Assembly (NCBI GenBank): GCA_942492935.1
Contig: OW818654.1
Span: 1,116,001 to 1,180,000 of the forward strand
DNA: 64,000 bases
Source: JANJUO01 sp942492935
GTDB taxonomy: Bacteria > Bacteroidota > Ignavibacteria > Kapaibacteriales > UBA2268
Direction: 5' to 3'
The notes under the pieces are model-generated. The model was not told the origin of the DNA and did no database searches. It worked only from the letters and a program-made list of their open reading frames with translations. Made by a program: the position numbers and the translations under genes. Positions 46,832 through 54,873 of this stretch are shown in pieces. Numbering within the stretch: position 1 is the first letter of the stretch; every line of letters begins with the position of its first letter.

Positions 46832-49075
46832 TTGAAATTAATTGTAATAGTATTTTTTGCAATTAATCTGAATTTGTTTGCTGATGAAACTTATCCCAAC
46901 TTAATCAAGCAAAGCGAATACTTTGACGGTGGCAGACTTGTTATTGATAGTACTAAAAGTATTTTTTCATATTTGATTAAATATAATATTGGCAATCAAG
47001 CACTTGAAATATACAATTGGAAAGGTTTAGACAGGAAAAATGAAAAAGGTAATTCAATTTTTGCTTCATCAATTGTTTCATATTATGCAAAAAATGGAAA
47101 ACTATATCTATTAATAAAAGAAAATTCAAATATTGAACTTGTAGAATACAATTCTGATTTGATTGAACAAAAAAAAATAATTATTGAAAAAATTAACTTG
47201 CAAAATGAATATTCAGGAAAAATTATAGAAAGTAATAGTAATCATCTATATTTTATTTTAAATAACAAGTTATTTTCAGTAAATATTTCAAAATCTATTA
47301 GTAATTTAAATTTGATGGAAAATAATATCGATGATGCAATATTATTCAATGATAGAATTGCTTGTATTACTAAAAATGAAAGTAATGTTATAATCAAATT
47401 TATTAATTACAATTCAAAGTTTTTATATGGGAATCGACTTGAATTATTTGAAAATATCAAGTTAATTAAGGATAACAATTTTCTATATGTTTTAACTTCA
47501 ATTAATTTACATTCTCAAACAATGATTCATTGTATTGATTATTCTAACGGAAATATATTATTCAATGATTGGGTGGAATCAAAAATTAATCATATAATCA
47601 TTGAAAATGGTAAAATAATTAGACTTATTCAGAATAAAGGCATTTATTCAATTTTAATATCCAAATCTGATAATATTTCAAGTGATAGATATTTATATAA
47701 AGAAAATTTGCCTGAAAATATGATTGAACCATTACTAATTGAATCAGATAAATCTGATATATATATAGTTTTTAGAAATGGGATTATTAGTGCATCAGAA
47801 ACTGCTCAAATTCTAAGCAAAGATTACTTCCCAATAGGTGAATATTTTCAAGATATTCCAGAATTATCATTCTTAAATAAACTTATAATTATGGCATCTG
47901 ATTACAACACAATTGTTTTTTTAAGAGATGATGTTAAATATTGGTATTTGAATAAATTTTTTTCTGAATTTTCAAGTATAATTATACCTACAATTTTTCT
48001 AATTTTTGCATTTGTTTTTTTGCAATTGTATCGCCATCAAAAACGGTTATTAAATGAATTGATATCTTTGCCGTCAGTAGGTGTTATATTTGTGTTGGAT
48101 AAATCAGGAAGATTATTAAGGGCAAATCCACAAGGTAAAGACTTTCTTGGTTTAAGTGATAGTATTCCCAAAAGAAAATTTTTCTCACAATATTGCAATT
48201 ATGAACATACAAAACCAATTGATGAATTACTTGAAAAATCTCTCAAAACAAGGCAAAGTTATACTCAAAGAATAAATATCAATATTGGTGATAATCACAA
48301 AGAATGGCTTTGCAATACAATAATTCTTAGTAATATTGCAGGTAGATTTCGTGGAATTGTATTTACAGGAATTGATATAACTGAACAATTAGAAAGAAAT
48401 AGATTATCTAATTGGGCTCAATTAGCTCATGATATGCAAACCAATCTATCGACCATACGTCTAAATGCAGAACAGATAGATATAATTAGTGAAAATAATA
48501 AATCAAGACAAAAAAAGATTTTCCATCAAGTTAATTTACTAATTCAAAGGGTTCGTGATATAGTTACAGTTGGAAGAACTGACAAATTAGACAAAATTCC
48601 TGCAAGTAGCAATGATTTATGTTTGGAAGTAAGAAATGAATTTGATGACTTGATGTTTCCAAATATTCAATTTCGCACAGAACTTACCGATTTTCCAATT
48701 GAGTGTGATAAACCAAAGTTAATCAGAGCATTAAGAAATGCTATTGAAAATGCGATTAAAGCATTCAAAGGAGCTATTGGAACTGTTACTTTAATTTGCT
48801 ACGAGGAAGACAATTTTGCTTGTTTTGTCATCAAAGACAATGGACCAGGAATGGATGAAATCACAAAGAAAAGAATGTTAACACCATATTTTACAACAGC
48901 AAAATCTGAAGGTGGAAGTGGTATTGGAACAATGATTATGCAACATGTAACCGAACTACACGGTGGTAAAATTACAGTAAATTCTGAAATAGGTAAAGGT
49001 ACAGAAGTTATATTTTACATTCCGAATGTTTTTTACAAACGCAAACCCAAAAAAATTATAAAATCATTACTTTAA
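46832..49075 (+). CDS. Membrane sensor histidine kinase with periplasmic sensor and PAS domain
   Basis: A 747-residue kinase. The start is a TTG giving a signal-like MKLIVIVFFAINLNLFADE. Residues 20-380 form a beta-rich periplasmic region (propeller-like repeats such as KLYLLIKENSNIELVEYNS). One membrane helix (about 382-403, IIIPTIFLIFAFVFLQLY) and a PAS domain (VGVIFVLDKSGRLLRANPQG to FTGIDITEQLER) follow. The phosphoacceptor is in LAHDMQTNLSTIRLNAEQI (His about 533). The HATPase_c domain has NAIENAIKAFKG (N box), DNGPGMDEI (G1) and GGSGIGTMIMQHVTELHGG (G2). No response regulator is adjacent, so it is an orphan kinase. Signal unknown. Confidence 0.88.
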   Translation: MKLIVIVFFAINLNLFADETYPNLIKQSEYFDGGRLVIDSTKSIFSYLIKYNIGNQALEIYNWKGLDRKNEKGNSIFASSIVSYYAKNGKLYLLIKENSNIELVEYNSDLIEQKKIIIEKINLQNEYSGKIIESNSNHLYFILNNKLFSVNISKSISNLNLMENNIDDAILFNDRIACITKNESNVIIKFINYNSKFLYGNRLELFENIKLIKDNNFLYVLTSINLHSQTMIHCIDYSNGNILFNDWVESKINHIIIENGKIIRLIQNKGIYSILISKSDNISSDRYLYKENLPENMIEPLLIESDKSDIYIVFRNGIISASETAQILSKDYFPIGEYFQDIPELSFLNKLIIMASDYNTIVFLRDDVKYWYLNKFFSEFSSIIIPTIFLIFAFVFLQLYRHQKRLLNELISLPSVGVIFVLDKSGRLLRANPQGKDFLGLSDSIPKRKFFSQYCNYEHTKPIDELLEKSLKTRQSYTQRININIGDNHKEWLCNTIILSNIAGRFRGIVFTGIDITEQLERNRLSNWAQLAHDMQTNLSTIRLNAEQIDIISENNKSRQKKIFHQVNLLIQRVRDIVTVGRTDKLDKIPASSNDLCLEVRNEFDDLMFPNIQFRTELTDFPIECDKPKLIRALRNAIENAIKAFKGAIGTVTLICYEEDNFACFVIKDNGPGMDEITKKRMLTPYFTTAKSEGGSGIGTMIMQHVTELHGGKITVNSEIGKGTEVIFYIPNVFYKRKPKKIIKSLL

Positions 49076-49153
49076 TTATTTTGAAATAAAAAACAACGGT
49101 TATTAATTTTTAAAAAATTTGTTACAACTTAGTCGCCAAATGAAAGAATCACG

Positions 49154-49235
49154 TGCAAAAAACAACTAACTTTGTTCAAACCCTTCCGAAGGTTACGAAC
49201 CTTCGGAAGGGTAATTGACAAGTTAGATAAGAGCC
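49154..49235. repeat. 82-bp dispersed palindromic element, copy 2 (inverted)
   Basis: Reverse-complement counterpart of 39684-39765 with 78 of 82 bases identical, including the palindrome arms CCCTTCCGAAGGTT / AACCTTCGGAAGGG around ACG. Downstream of the histidine kinase, it could also act as a terminator-like hairpin. Confidence 0.9.
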
Positions 49236-49272
49236 AATTAACAAAAAAAATAGAATTATGTTATTTTGTACA

Positions 49273-49311
49273 AAATTCTTTGAAATTCTCATAGAGAATT
49301 TCAAAGAATTT
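49273..49311. repeat. Perfect palindrome with 18-bp arms
   Basis: AAATTCTTTGAAATTCTC (49273-49290) and its exact reverse complement (49294-49311) are separated by ATA. The left arm and preceding TTATTTTGTA match the left side of the 39.43-kb inverted repeat, so both belong to one family. Confidence 0.8.
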
Positions 49312-49569
49312 CATTATTATTATTTTTCTACCTTTGGGGAGGTTAGGAGGTTTTTTTTATTCCAATTGTACTTTTTTCCCATTCAAAAAAAATATCATAT
49401 TGAAAATAATAAAACGGCTTTTTAGTTACCGTTTTAAAAACTTACAAAATATTTTAAAAACAATCATAATGGCTCAGAAGATAAATTATTTATGAAAATA
49501 AAAAAATCTCAAACTTGATGTAACTTTTTCTGTTTTAAATCGTCTAACAATTAACTATAAGAGGTTGCT

Positions 49570-50565
49570 ATGAAGAGTACATTGAAAATATTGCTTGTTT
49601 CAGCCCTATCATTAATTATTTTAGCGGGCTGCTCAAACTCTGGTTCTACCAGAGAATCTTATTTTGGGTATAATAATAATCCAAAATATGAAGAAGAAAG
49701 TACAAATTTCACTACCGAGAAAGTGGAAACTCAATGGGTTAATCCATTAGGTAGTAACAAAAGTCAGGTTACAAGCTATGAAGACGTTGTTTACCAGACT
49801 AATGGCTTAAGATATCAAGAACCAATGTATATTCCTGTAATTGTTCCTTGGTGGAGCAGTTATTACGGTTGGATGTCGCCATATAACCATAGAAGATTTT
49901 ATTTTAATTCATATTATGACAATTATGGTTATTGTGGTTATGATTGGTATTCACCTTGGTATGCTTATCATCCATATTATGGTGGTTATTACTACGATTG
50001 GTTTAGACCAGACAGAAGCTGGTATGGCTACAATTCCTATACAAATAACAGAGAACGTCCTTCAAAAAAAGAATCTTACCGAAATTTTGGTGCAAGTAGG
50101 GGAACTTATTCAAATGCTGGAAGGGGTTCGGCAGTGTCAAATAGTCCGAGAGGTTCAGTAGTTAATACTTCAAATTCAAACAGAACAGTAAATAGTGTTA
50201 GAGCTAATGACGACAATAGAAAAGTTTCTACTACACCGAGCAGGAATCTCAATACAGATTCACCAAGAGGCAGAAGTTATGTTGCTCCTGAAGCTGAAAA
50301 AGTAAATAATTCAAATATTCGTCCATCAGGAAATGACACTCCGTCAAGACAAGCAGATGACAATAGAGGTGGAGCTGTAAGGGGTTCAGACAATAGAAAT
50401 TCTGATTCACCAAGAAATAGTAATTCACCAAGTTATTCGCCACCTCCTTCAAGAAATAGTGAGCCGTCTAATTCAAGACCATCAAACGATTCTGGACGCA
50501 GCTCAGGAAAATCTGAAAATTCTAATAGTGGTTCAAGTACTAATAGTCCAAGAAGAACAAGGTAG
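49570..50565 (+). CDS. Lipoprotein with aromatic/glycine-rich and Ser/Asn/Pro/Arg-rich regions
   Basis: A 331-residue lipoprotein. The signal ends in a lipobox ILAGC (Cys about residue 21). Residues 90-160 are rich in Tyr, Trp and Gly (VPWWSSYYGWMSPYNHR, YGYCGYDWYSPWYAY), like many envelope stress or surface lipoproteins. The last 170 residues are low-complexity, with repeated SPR, NSN, SPS and DNR motifs (e.g. NSDSPRNSNSPSYSPPPS), and are presumably disordered. A good ribosome site (AGAGG) precedes the ATG at 49570. The next gene starts 5 nt after the stop, so they form an operon. No domain family recognised. Confidence 0.78.
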   Translation: MKSTLKILLVSALSLIILAGCSNSGSTRESYFGYNNNPKYEEESTNFTTEKVETQWVNPLGSNKSQVTSYEDVVYQTNGLRYQEPMYIPVIVPWWSSYYGWMSPYNHRRFYFNSYYDNYGYCGYDWYSPWYAYHPYYGGYYYDWFRPDRSWYGYNSYTNNRERPSKKESYRNFGASRGTYSNAGRGSAVSNSPRGSVVNTSNSNRTVNSVRANDDNRKVSTTPSRNLNTDSPRGRSYVAPEAEKVNNSNIRPSGNDTPSRQADDNRGGAVRGSDNRNSDSPRNSNSPSYSPPPSRNSEPSNSRPSNDSGRSSGKSENSNSGSSTNSPRRTR

Positions 50566-50570
50566 TGAGT

Positions 50571-52022
50571 ATGAAAATAACAATCATATTATTTAGTATA
50601 TTTTTATTTGTAACTTTAACGACACAAGCACAATTTGTTGAAGATGCATTAAGATATACATCTCCAAATAGCATAATAACTGCGAGGACAGGCGGTCTTG
50701 GAGTTGCTTATCATGGTGTAGCTGATGATATCGGTGCATTGATTTTCAATCCAGCAGGATTGAGTTTAATACAAAAAAATGAAATGTCATTTGGTTTAGG
50801 TTTCAGTAGGAATATAGCAAATTCAAGTTATTTTGGTTCAGATAATGAATTCAAATCAAATAGTGAATATTTGACTCATTTTGCATTGGCTTCACCTATT
50901 AAATTACCGAAAGGCAAAGCTACTTTTGCTGTTGGATATTTTCTCGAAAACGACTTTGATAATGCAATAAAAACAGAAGGATTCAATTCCAAATACTCAA
51001 TGATAGCATCAGAAACCCAAAATGGACCAAATTCTGTAGATGATAATTGGGCTTATACTTTATATCTTGCTGATAAAAATTCCAATGGACAAGGATTTTA
51101 TACTCCATATACTGATAGCATGGCTCAATCTTCATTTACACAAGAATCAGGTGGTTTGCACAATATTTCAGGTGGTGCAGGAATTGATTTGAATGAAAAT
51201 GTGTCAATTGGAATTTCGTTAACAGGTAAATGGGGTTCATATAAATACAACAGAAAATTTACTGAAAGCGATCCATTAGGTGTTTATAACAATACATTCA
51301 TCGATGGATATTCGTTGAATTATCTGCAAACTGATGAAAATTTAACTTCCAAAATTTCTGGTTTAACTGGAGCTGTTGGAGTACAAGTTAGAATTTTGGA
51401 ATTGATGAGATTTTCTGCAAAAGTAAAATTTCCAACATGGTATCAAATTGATGAGAATTTTTCATCAAATTATACAGCATATTATAAATCTGTACCTACA
51501 AATGGGCAAAATTCCTATTTTTATAATACAGGAAATCTTGAAAATTCATATAATTTAACCACTCCATTTGTATATGCTGCCGGTTTTTCAGCTCACGTTT
51601 CTGGTTTTACATTTGCCGTTGGAGTTGAATATACCGATGCTTCTCAAATTAGTTTTTCTGATGCACTTCCTCAAGTGATGGATTTAAATAATCAGTTAAT
51701 TATGGAAATTATTGGCTTGACTACTTGGGGTTTTGCTGCTGAATACGAACTTCCGTTAGTACCTATTGCAGTAAGAGCAAGTTTTTCCAAAACAACTTCA
51801 CCATATACACTTGATATAGCTAATGCAGCAAAGGACATTATTGGTCTCGGTGCAAGTTTTTATCTTGATAAAAATATTCGAATAGATGCATTAATGAGAT
51901 TTACCGATGTATCTGAATTGAGAACTAATTATTCAGCTAACTATGATATGAAAGCATATACTCAATATACTTTACGTAATCAACCTTTGAATATTGGTTT
52001 TGGAGTAACATACAGATACTAA
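50571..52022 (+). CDS. Outer-membrane transport protein, OmpP1/FadL/TodX-like
   Basis: About 483 residues from the ATG at 50571 (a GTG at 50565 overlaps the previous stop). The signal peptide ends at TTQAQ. Mature-end motifs are FadL/OmpP1-like: DALRYTSPNSIITARTGGLG, VADDIGALIFNPAGLSLI (the NPAG segment is typical), then alternating beta strands ending LRNQPLNIGFGVTYRY with the terminal aromatic of outer-membrane barrels. FadL-type proteins import hydrophobic molecules; the ligand here is unknown. It is co-transcribed with the upstream lipoprotein gene and followed by a terminator. Confidence 0.85.
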   Translation: MKITIILFSIFLFVTLTTQAQFVEDALRYTSPNSIITARTGGLGVAYHGVADDIGALIFNPAGLSLIQKNEMSFGLGFSRNIANSSYFGSDNEFKSNSEYLTHFALASPIKLPKGKATFAVGYFLENDFDNAIKTEGFNSKYSMIASETQNGPNSVDDNWAYTLYLADKNSNGQGFYTPYTDSMAQSSFTQESGGLHNISGGAGIDLNENVSIGISLTGKWGSYKYNRKFTESDPLGVYNNTFIDGYSLNYLQTDENLTSKISGLTGAVGVQVRILELMRFSAKVKFPTWYQIDENFSSNYTAYYKSVPTNGQNSYFYNTGNLENSYNLTTPFVYAAGFSAHVSGFTFAVGVEYTDASQISFSDALPQVMDLNNQLIMEIIGLTTWGFAAEYELPLVPIAVRASFSKTTSPYTLDIANAAKDIIGLGASFYLDKNIRIDALMRFTDVSELRTNYSANYDMKAYTQYTLRNQPLNIGFGVTYRY

Positions 52023-52046
52023 ACAATTTTGTTAATTGTTTTTGCA

Positions 52047-52082
52047 AAAAGTGCCATAAATTACTTTGTGGCACTTTTCTTT
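52047..52082 (+). terminator. Intrinsic terminator after the FadL-like gene
   Basis: A perfect 10-bp stem AAAAGTGCCA (52047-52056) / TGGCACTTTT (52069-52078) with a 12-nt loop, followed by a CTTTTTATTT tract. It lies 25 bp past the stop codon. Confidence 0.85.
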
Positions 52083-52158
52083 TTATTTGTAAAACTAAAT
52101 CGAAATTTCTACTTATATCAAACTGACTTCCAAAAATATGTCTGCCTTCATTCTCGTT

Positions 52159-52210
52159 TTATGTTCCTTTTTCATCTCTCACATCATCATTCCTCAGCAT
52201 ACAATTGAAA
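52159..52210 (-). pseudogene. Rhs tip scar 1 (degenerate)
   Basis: Translated: FNCMLRNDDVRDEKGT then a stop. This matches the Rhs tip segment GFNGMLRDDDVRDKN seen intact at 58.2 and 60.1 kb, with substitutions. It starts about 15 nt after the stop of the 52.2-kb small gene. It marks the far end of the array. Confidence 0.7.
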
Positions 52211-52221
52211 ATAAAACAAAA

Positions 52222-52413
52222 TTACACAATAGATATAATATGTTTATTTCCCATCAAGATAATTTTTCCATCAATGATATGAAATGATTTCTGTGGGAAA
52301 TCATGTTTATTTTTTTTTAAATCAGAAAAAATTTTATCTAAATCAAAATCACATTTTTTAGCGTGTTTTTCTCTGAATTTTCTCACTTCATTTACTATTG
52401 GGTCTTCCCACAT
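52222..52413 (-). CDS. Small protein paired with a PIN-domain gene
   Basis: A 63-residue protein beginning MWEDPIVNEVRKFREKHAKK and continuing CDFDLDKIFSDLKKN. Short proteins with this MWxDPIVxEVRxxR start and a (N/D)xDLDxIFxDLK motif often accompany PIN-domain genes. The start codon lies 2 nt after the PIN gene stop, so they form one transcript. The last 20 residues (SFHIIDGKIILMGNKHIISIV) look unrelated to that family and may come from fusion or frame drift. It is tentatively the partner antitoxin. Confidence 0.55.
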   Translation of the reverse strand: MWEDPIVNEVRKFREKHAKKCDFDLDKIFSDLKKNKHDFPQKSFHIIDGKIILMGNKHIISIV

Positions 52414-52415
52414 AC

Positions 52416-52892
52416 TTACTCCGATAATAATTCATTTGGTGTACATAAAGTTGGCAATTCGTAACCATAATTTGCAATAAATTTTCTAAGTTGTTTATAA
52501 ATAACTGCATTAGCAATATGCTTACAGTTCCATGTTAATAAATAATCAATTTCATTAATCGTTGCAACTGAAATATGGATAGTATCTTCAATTGCTTTCT
52601 TTGGAATTATACCCGTTTCCATTAAATTTTTGGATAGCTTAATTACTCTTTCATCAACTTCCAATAGCATAATATCGTTAAGAAATTGCAATCTTCTTTC
52701 TGATGCATTTTTATCGCCTGCACTTGCCTCTTTTATAACCAAGTCAGAAATGTATAGTTGATATTTATATCTACGATTTTCCCACCATTGCTCAGTAATT
52801 AACTGTTGACCTGCAACAATAATATCCCTACTTGGCTTAGCAGCCAAATAACTTATTACACTTGTTTCAATATATACTTTTTGTTTTTCCAT
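52416..52892 (-). CDS. PIN-domain protein (VapC-like RNase)
   Basis: A 158-residue PIN-like protein. The first acidic site is in KVYIETSVISYLAAKPSRD (Glu in place of the usual Asp, as in this subfamily). Further acidic residues are in LYISDLVIKEASAGD, AIEDTIHISVATINEIDYLLTWN and the nearby KHIANA. PIN proteins of this type cleave RNA as toxins. It is followed by the 63-residue partner gene and preceded by an Rhs fragment (52938-53081). Confidence 0.8.
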   Translation of the reverse strand: MEKQKVYIETSVISYLAAKPSRDIIVAGQQLITEQWWENRRYKYQLYISDLVIKEASAGDKNASERRLQFLNDIMLLEVDERVIKLSKNLMETGIIPKKAIEDTIHISVATINEIDYLLTWNCKHIANAVIYKQLRKFIANYGYELPTLCTPNELLSE

Positions 52893-52937
52893 ACTTCAAT
52901 CAAGTTTTAAACGAAATCATTGATACATTATTATAAA

Positions 52938-53081
52938 TCAAATTATTTGTATCCGCTTTCTTAATTCTCCGAATATATCTCTCACATCATCATCCCTCAG
53001 CATCCCATTGAAGCCGAAGCGGTAGTCGGGGCTGGCATTGGCGAAGAAGTCGGGTATCATCATACCAAAAGCATAGTTCAT
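52938..53081 (-). pseudogene. Rhs tip fragment 2
   Basis: Translation MNYAFGMMIPDFFANASPDY then RFGFNGMLRDDDVRD followed by an unrelated IFGELRKRIQII and a stop. The first part matches the Rhs core-tip sequence NYYAFGMLIPGFF..DYRFGFNGML in the 60-kb tip. The ATG at 53081 overlaps, as ATGA, the restored stop of the frameshifted DUF2442 gene. The toxin part has been lost. Confidence 0.82.
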
Positions 53082-53339
53082 GCTATAACTAAATCATTAT
53101 TTACTAAAATACTATCCAAATAAAGTGTTTCAGGTGCTATATCTTGTTCATTAGGCTGAAGTTACTACTCCATTCACAACTTTGACTTTTCTAAAATATA
53201 GCCAATTTTCAAGTTGTTTAAAGTAATCGCTTACCATATAAATATTAAAATCTATTATTCTTTGTTCACCGTTATCATAATTTAATTTAAGTTTTAATGG
53301 TTCAATTGGTATTGCATTTATTAAAGTTGGGTATTCCAT
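53078..53339 (-). pseudogene. DUF2442 protein with a C-terminal frameshift
   Basis: The open frame gives 62 residues (MEYPTLINAIPIEPLKLKLN to KVVNGVVTSA) and stops at 53151. Shifting one base after the final GTAACTTCA reveals PNEQDIAPETLYLDSILVNN, the conserved DUF2442 end (normally W-x-x-x-x-D-x-x-P-E-x-L-Y). One extra base compared with a TGG Trp codon explains the break. The shifted frame ends at 53078 against the Rhs fragment. The partner DUF4160 gene ends 2 nt upstream. Either a real lesion or a single-base assembly error. Confidence 0.82.
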
Positions 53340-53341
53340 AT

Positions 53342-53623
53342 TTACCTCAACGGTTCGATTTTGTAAACTTCCTTACCATCAACAGCAAGTTTCCAATTAG
53401 CCATCAATTCATCTTTGTGAAGTTCTATCCACGCCTGAACCAATTTAAGTTTATTTGATGGGAAATCTCCTTTCAAAACTTCTCCTTCAGGTATAGAAAC
53501 AACAATCTTCTTATCTCCATATTCTACGTGAATATGTGGTTGCTTATGTTCTTTGTTGTCGAAAAAATAAATATAAACAATAATTCCATAAAACATAGAA
53601 ATTGTTGGCATAAAATGACTCAT
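53342..53623 (-). CDS. DUF4160 protein (first copy in the array)
   Basis: A 93-residue DUF4160 protein: MPTISMFYGIIVYIYFFDNK, then the HxHV-type KQPHIHVEYGDKKIVVSIP, GEVLKGDFPSNKLKLVQAW and a helical LHKDELMANW end. DUF4160 genes are usually found next to DUF2442 genes, as here, and behave like a toxin-antitoxin-type unit, though their activity is not established to my knowledge. A second copy is at 54874-55137. Better start: the internal ATG of MPTISMFYG (residue 5) is possible. Confidence 0.85.
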   Translation of the reverse strand: MSHFMPTISMFYGIIVYIYFFDNKEHKQPHIHVEYGDKKIVVSIPEGEVLKGDFPSNKLKLVQAWIELHKDELMANWKLAVDGKEVYKIEPLR

Positions 53624-53694
53624 TAAATTTTTGAAACAATGTTATTTGACAATTTTATAAATAAATTATTTTATTATTTGTATTATCTATTGTT

Positions 53695-53781
53695 TTACCC
53701 CAGTTTTTCCTCCGCAGTATATGTTGCATTCTTATCCCTCACATCATCATCCCTCAGCATACCATTGAAGCCGAAGCGGTG
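53695..53781 (-). pseudogene. Rhs tip scar 3
   Basis: Translation HRFGFNGMLRDDDVRDKNAT, YTAEEKLG and a stop. It matches the tip up to the AEEGRG position and then diverges. It starts about 13 nt after the stop of the VapC-like gene on the same strand. No toxin remains. Confidence 0.8.
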
Positions 53782-53794
53782 GGAAACTTTATGA

Positions 53795-54196
53795 TTAATC
53801 AATTTGCATAATAATATCTGGGGTAACTCTACCAAGTGGAGTTTTTTCAAAATCTTTATCGTAACTTATTAAAGTTAGTTTATTTGAAGTTGAAACATAA
53901 TACTGCAAAGCATCATCAAAATCTAAATTATAACTTTTTTCAATTTCAATGATACTATGAATTTCAAGAAGATTGGTATTTATAATTTCAACATTATTTT
54001 CAGATAAATCATTTACGAAACTTTTTAAGGTGTCAAATTTATCAATTCTGCACAAATAAATACAGATTGAATATAATGAGAAAGAAGAAATATAAATATC
54101 AGAATCTTTGATAAAATCCAGAAACTGCTCTACTTCTTTGGCTTTTTCTTGATTTAGAAGTAATTCAAGCCAGATATTTGTATCTAATAAATACAT
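53795..54196 (-). CDS. PIN-domain toxin, VapC-like
   Basis: A 133-residue PIN protein starting at the ATG at 54196 (MYLLDTNIWLELLLNQ), which overlaps the antitoxin stop as TAATG. Acidic active-site residues are in LLDTNIWLE, the YNLDFDDALQYYVS pair and SYDKDFEKTPLGRVTPDII. The short strand-helix architecture is canonical VapC, an RNase toxin. A GTG start 12 nt upstream is possible but unnecessary. It is one of two PIN loci in the Rhs array. Confidence 0.88.
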   Translation of the reverse strand: MYLLDTNIWLELLLNQEKAKEVEQFLDFIKDSDIYISSFSLYSICIYLCRIDKFDTLKSFVNDLSENNVEIINTNLLEIHSIIEIEKSYNLDFDDALQYYVSTSNKLTLISYDKDFEKTPLGRVTPDIIMQID

Positions 54197-54405
54197 TATT
54201 TCTGCCACATATTTGATATTTCATGCTGCAATTCAACGGAACTATATTTGGTACTTAATTCAGATAAACCACCAGCCCAATCTAATTTAAAAGATTTTGA
54301 TTTCTTTTTTTTATTATATTTATTGTGCAGGTATTCAGCATAATCAAATAAATCCTGTCGAGCAGATAACGGCAACTCTTCAATCGTGCTATAAATATCA
54401 AACAT
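54196..54405 (-). CDS. Putative VapB-type antitoxin (DUF2281-like)
   Basis: A 69-residue protein: MFDIYSTIEELPLSARQDLF, DYAEYLHNKYNKKKK, then FKLDWAGGLSELSTKYSSV. The N-terminal helix-plus-lysine run followed by a W-x-G-x-L motif resembles DUF2281-type antitoxins found before PIN toxins. It overlaps the PIN gene by one base (TAATG). The basic central part could bind nucleic acid. Confidence 0.75.
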   Translation of the reverse strand: MFDIYSTIEELPLSARQDLFDYAEYLHNKYNKKKKSKSFKLDWAGGLSELSTKYSSVELQHEISNMWQK

Positions 54406-54474
54406 AAAAACACCCTTCGTTAAAACCTATAAGATAACGAAATAACATATATTCTATTTTTAACTATATGCTTA

Positions 54475-54560
54475 TCCCTCACATCACCATCTCTCACCAG
54501 CTCCATTGAAGCCAAAGCGGTAGTCGGTGCTGCTGTTGGAGAAGAAGCTGGGTATAAGTA
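54475..54560 (-). pseudogene. Rhs tip scar 4 (frameshifted)
   Basis: Translation in one frame: IPSFFSNSSTDYRFGFNG, then AGERW and a stop, with later GATGTGAGGGATAAG in another frame, matching the DDVRDK position of the tip. The homology begins only a few bases beyond the stop of the upstream DUF2442 gene at 54563. Both deletions and substitutions are present, so it is an old remnant. Confidence 0.78.
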
Positions 54561-54562
54561 TA

Positions 54563-54871
54563 CTACGCAGTCTCAACTATATAACTTGTGGTAAATTCAT
54601 ACAATAACTCAGGAGAAATATCTAAACTACCTTTTTTGACACTGCCATCCAAATCGGTATAATCAATTAAATTATCCCATGATAATGTGGTGCCATCACA
54701 CTTAACAGTATCGAAAATTTCCTTACTAATTAATTGGGAATATGAAGAATCAGGATTTTTTGATTTTTCAAGAATAAAATCAAATAAGTCTATATCTCTG
54801 ATTTTACCATCATTCCATAACGTTCGAACAGTGTAATTTTTAACTTCCAAAACTTCTATAATCCATTTCAT
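54563..54871 (-). CDS. DUF2442 protein (intact copy)
   Basis: A 102-residue protein with VLEVKNYTVRTLWNDGKIRD (strand region), LFDFILEKSKNPDSSYSQL and the conserved end LSWDNLIDYTDLDGSVKKG..LDISPELLYE. It starts 2 nt after the DUF4160 gene and ends a few bases before an Rhs scar. Its counterpart at 53078-53339 is frameshifted. Known DUF2442 proteins are small alpha/beta proteins found with DUF4160; role inferred to be an antitoxin-like partner. Confidence 0.82.
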   Translation of the reverse strand: MKWIIEVLEVKNYTVRTLWNDGKIRDIDLFDFILEKSKNPDSSYSQLISKEIFDTVKCDGTTLSWDNLIDYTDLDGSVKKGSLDISPELLYEFTTSYIVETA

Positions 54872-54873
54872 AA

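Larger units (their letters stand above)
49076..49569. other. Intergenic region with palindromic repeats
   Basis: No gene is visible. It includes copy 2 of the 82-bp element (49154-49235) and a perfect 18-bp-arm palindrome (49273-49311). A GGGGAGGTTAGGAGG sequence near 49336 resembles part of the 31.5-kb inverted repeat. The remainder is AT-rich and should contain the promoter for the lipoprotein gene. Confidence 0.65.
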
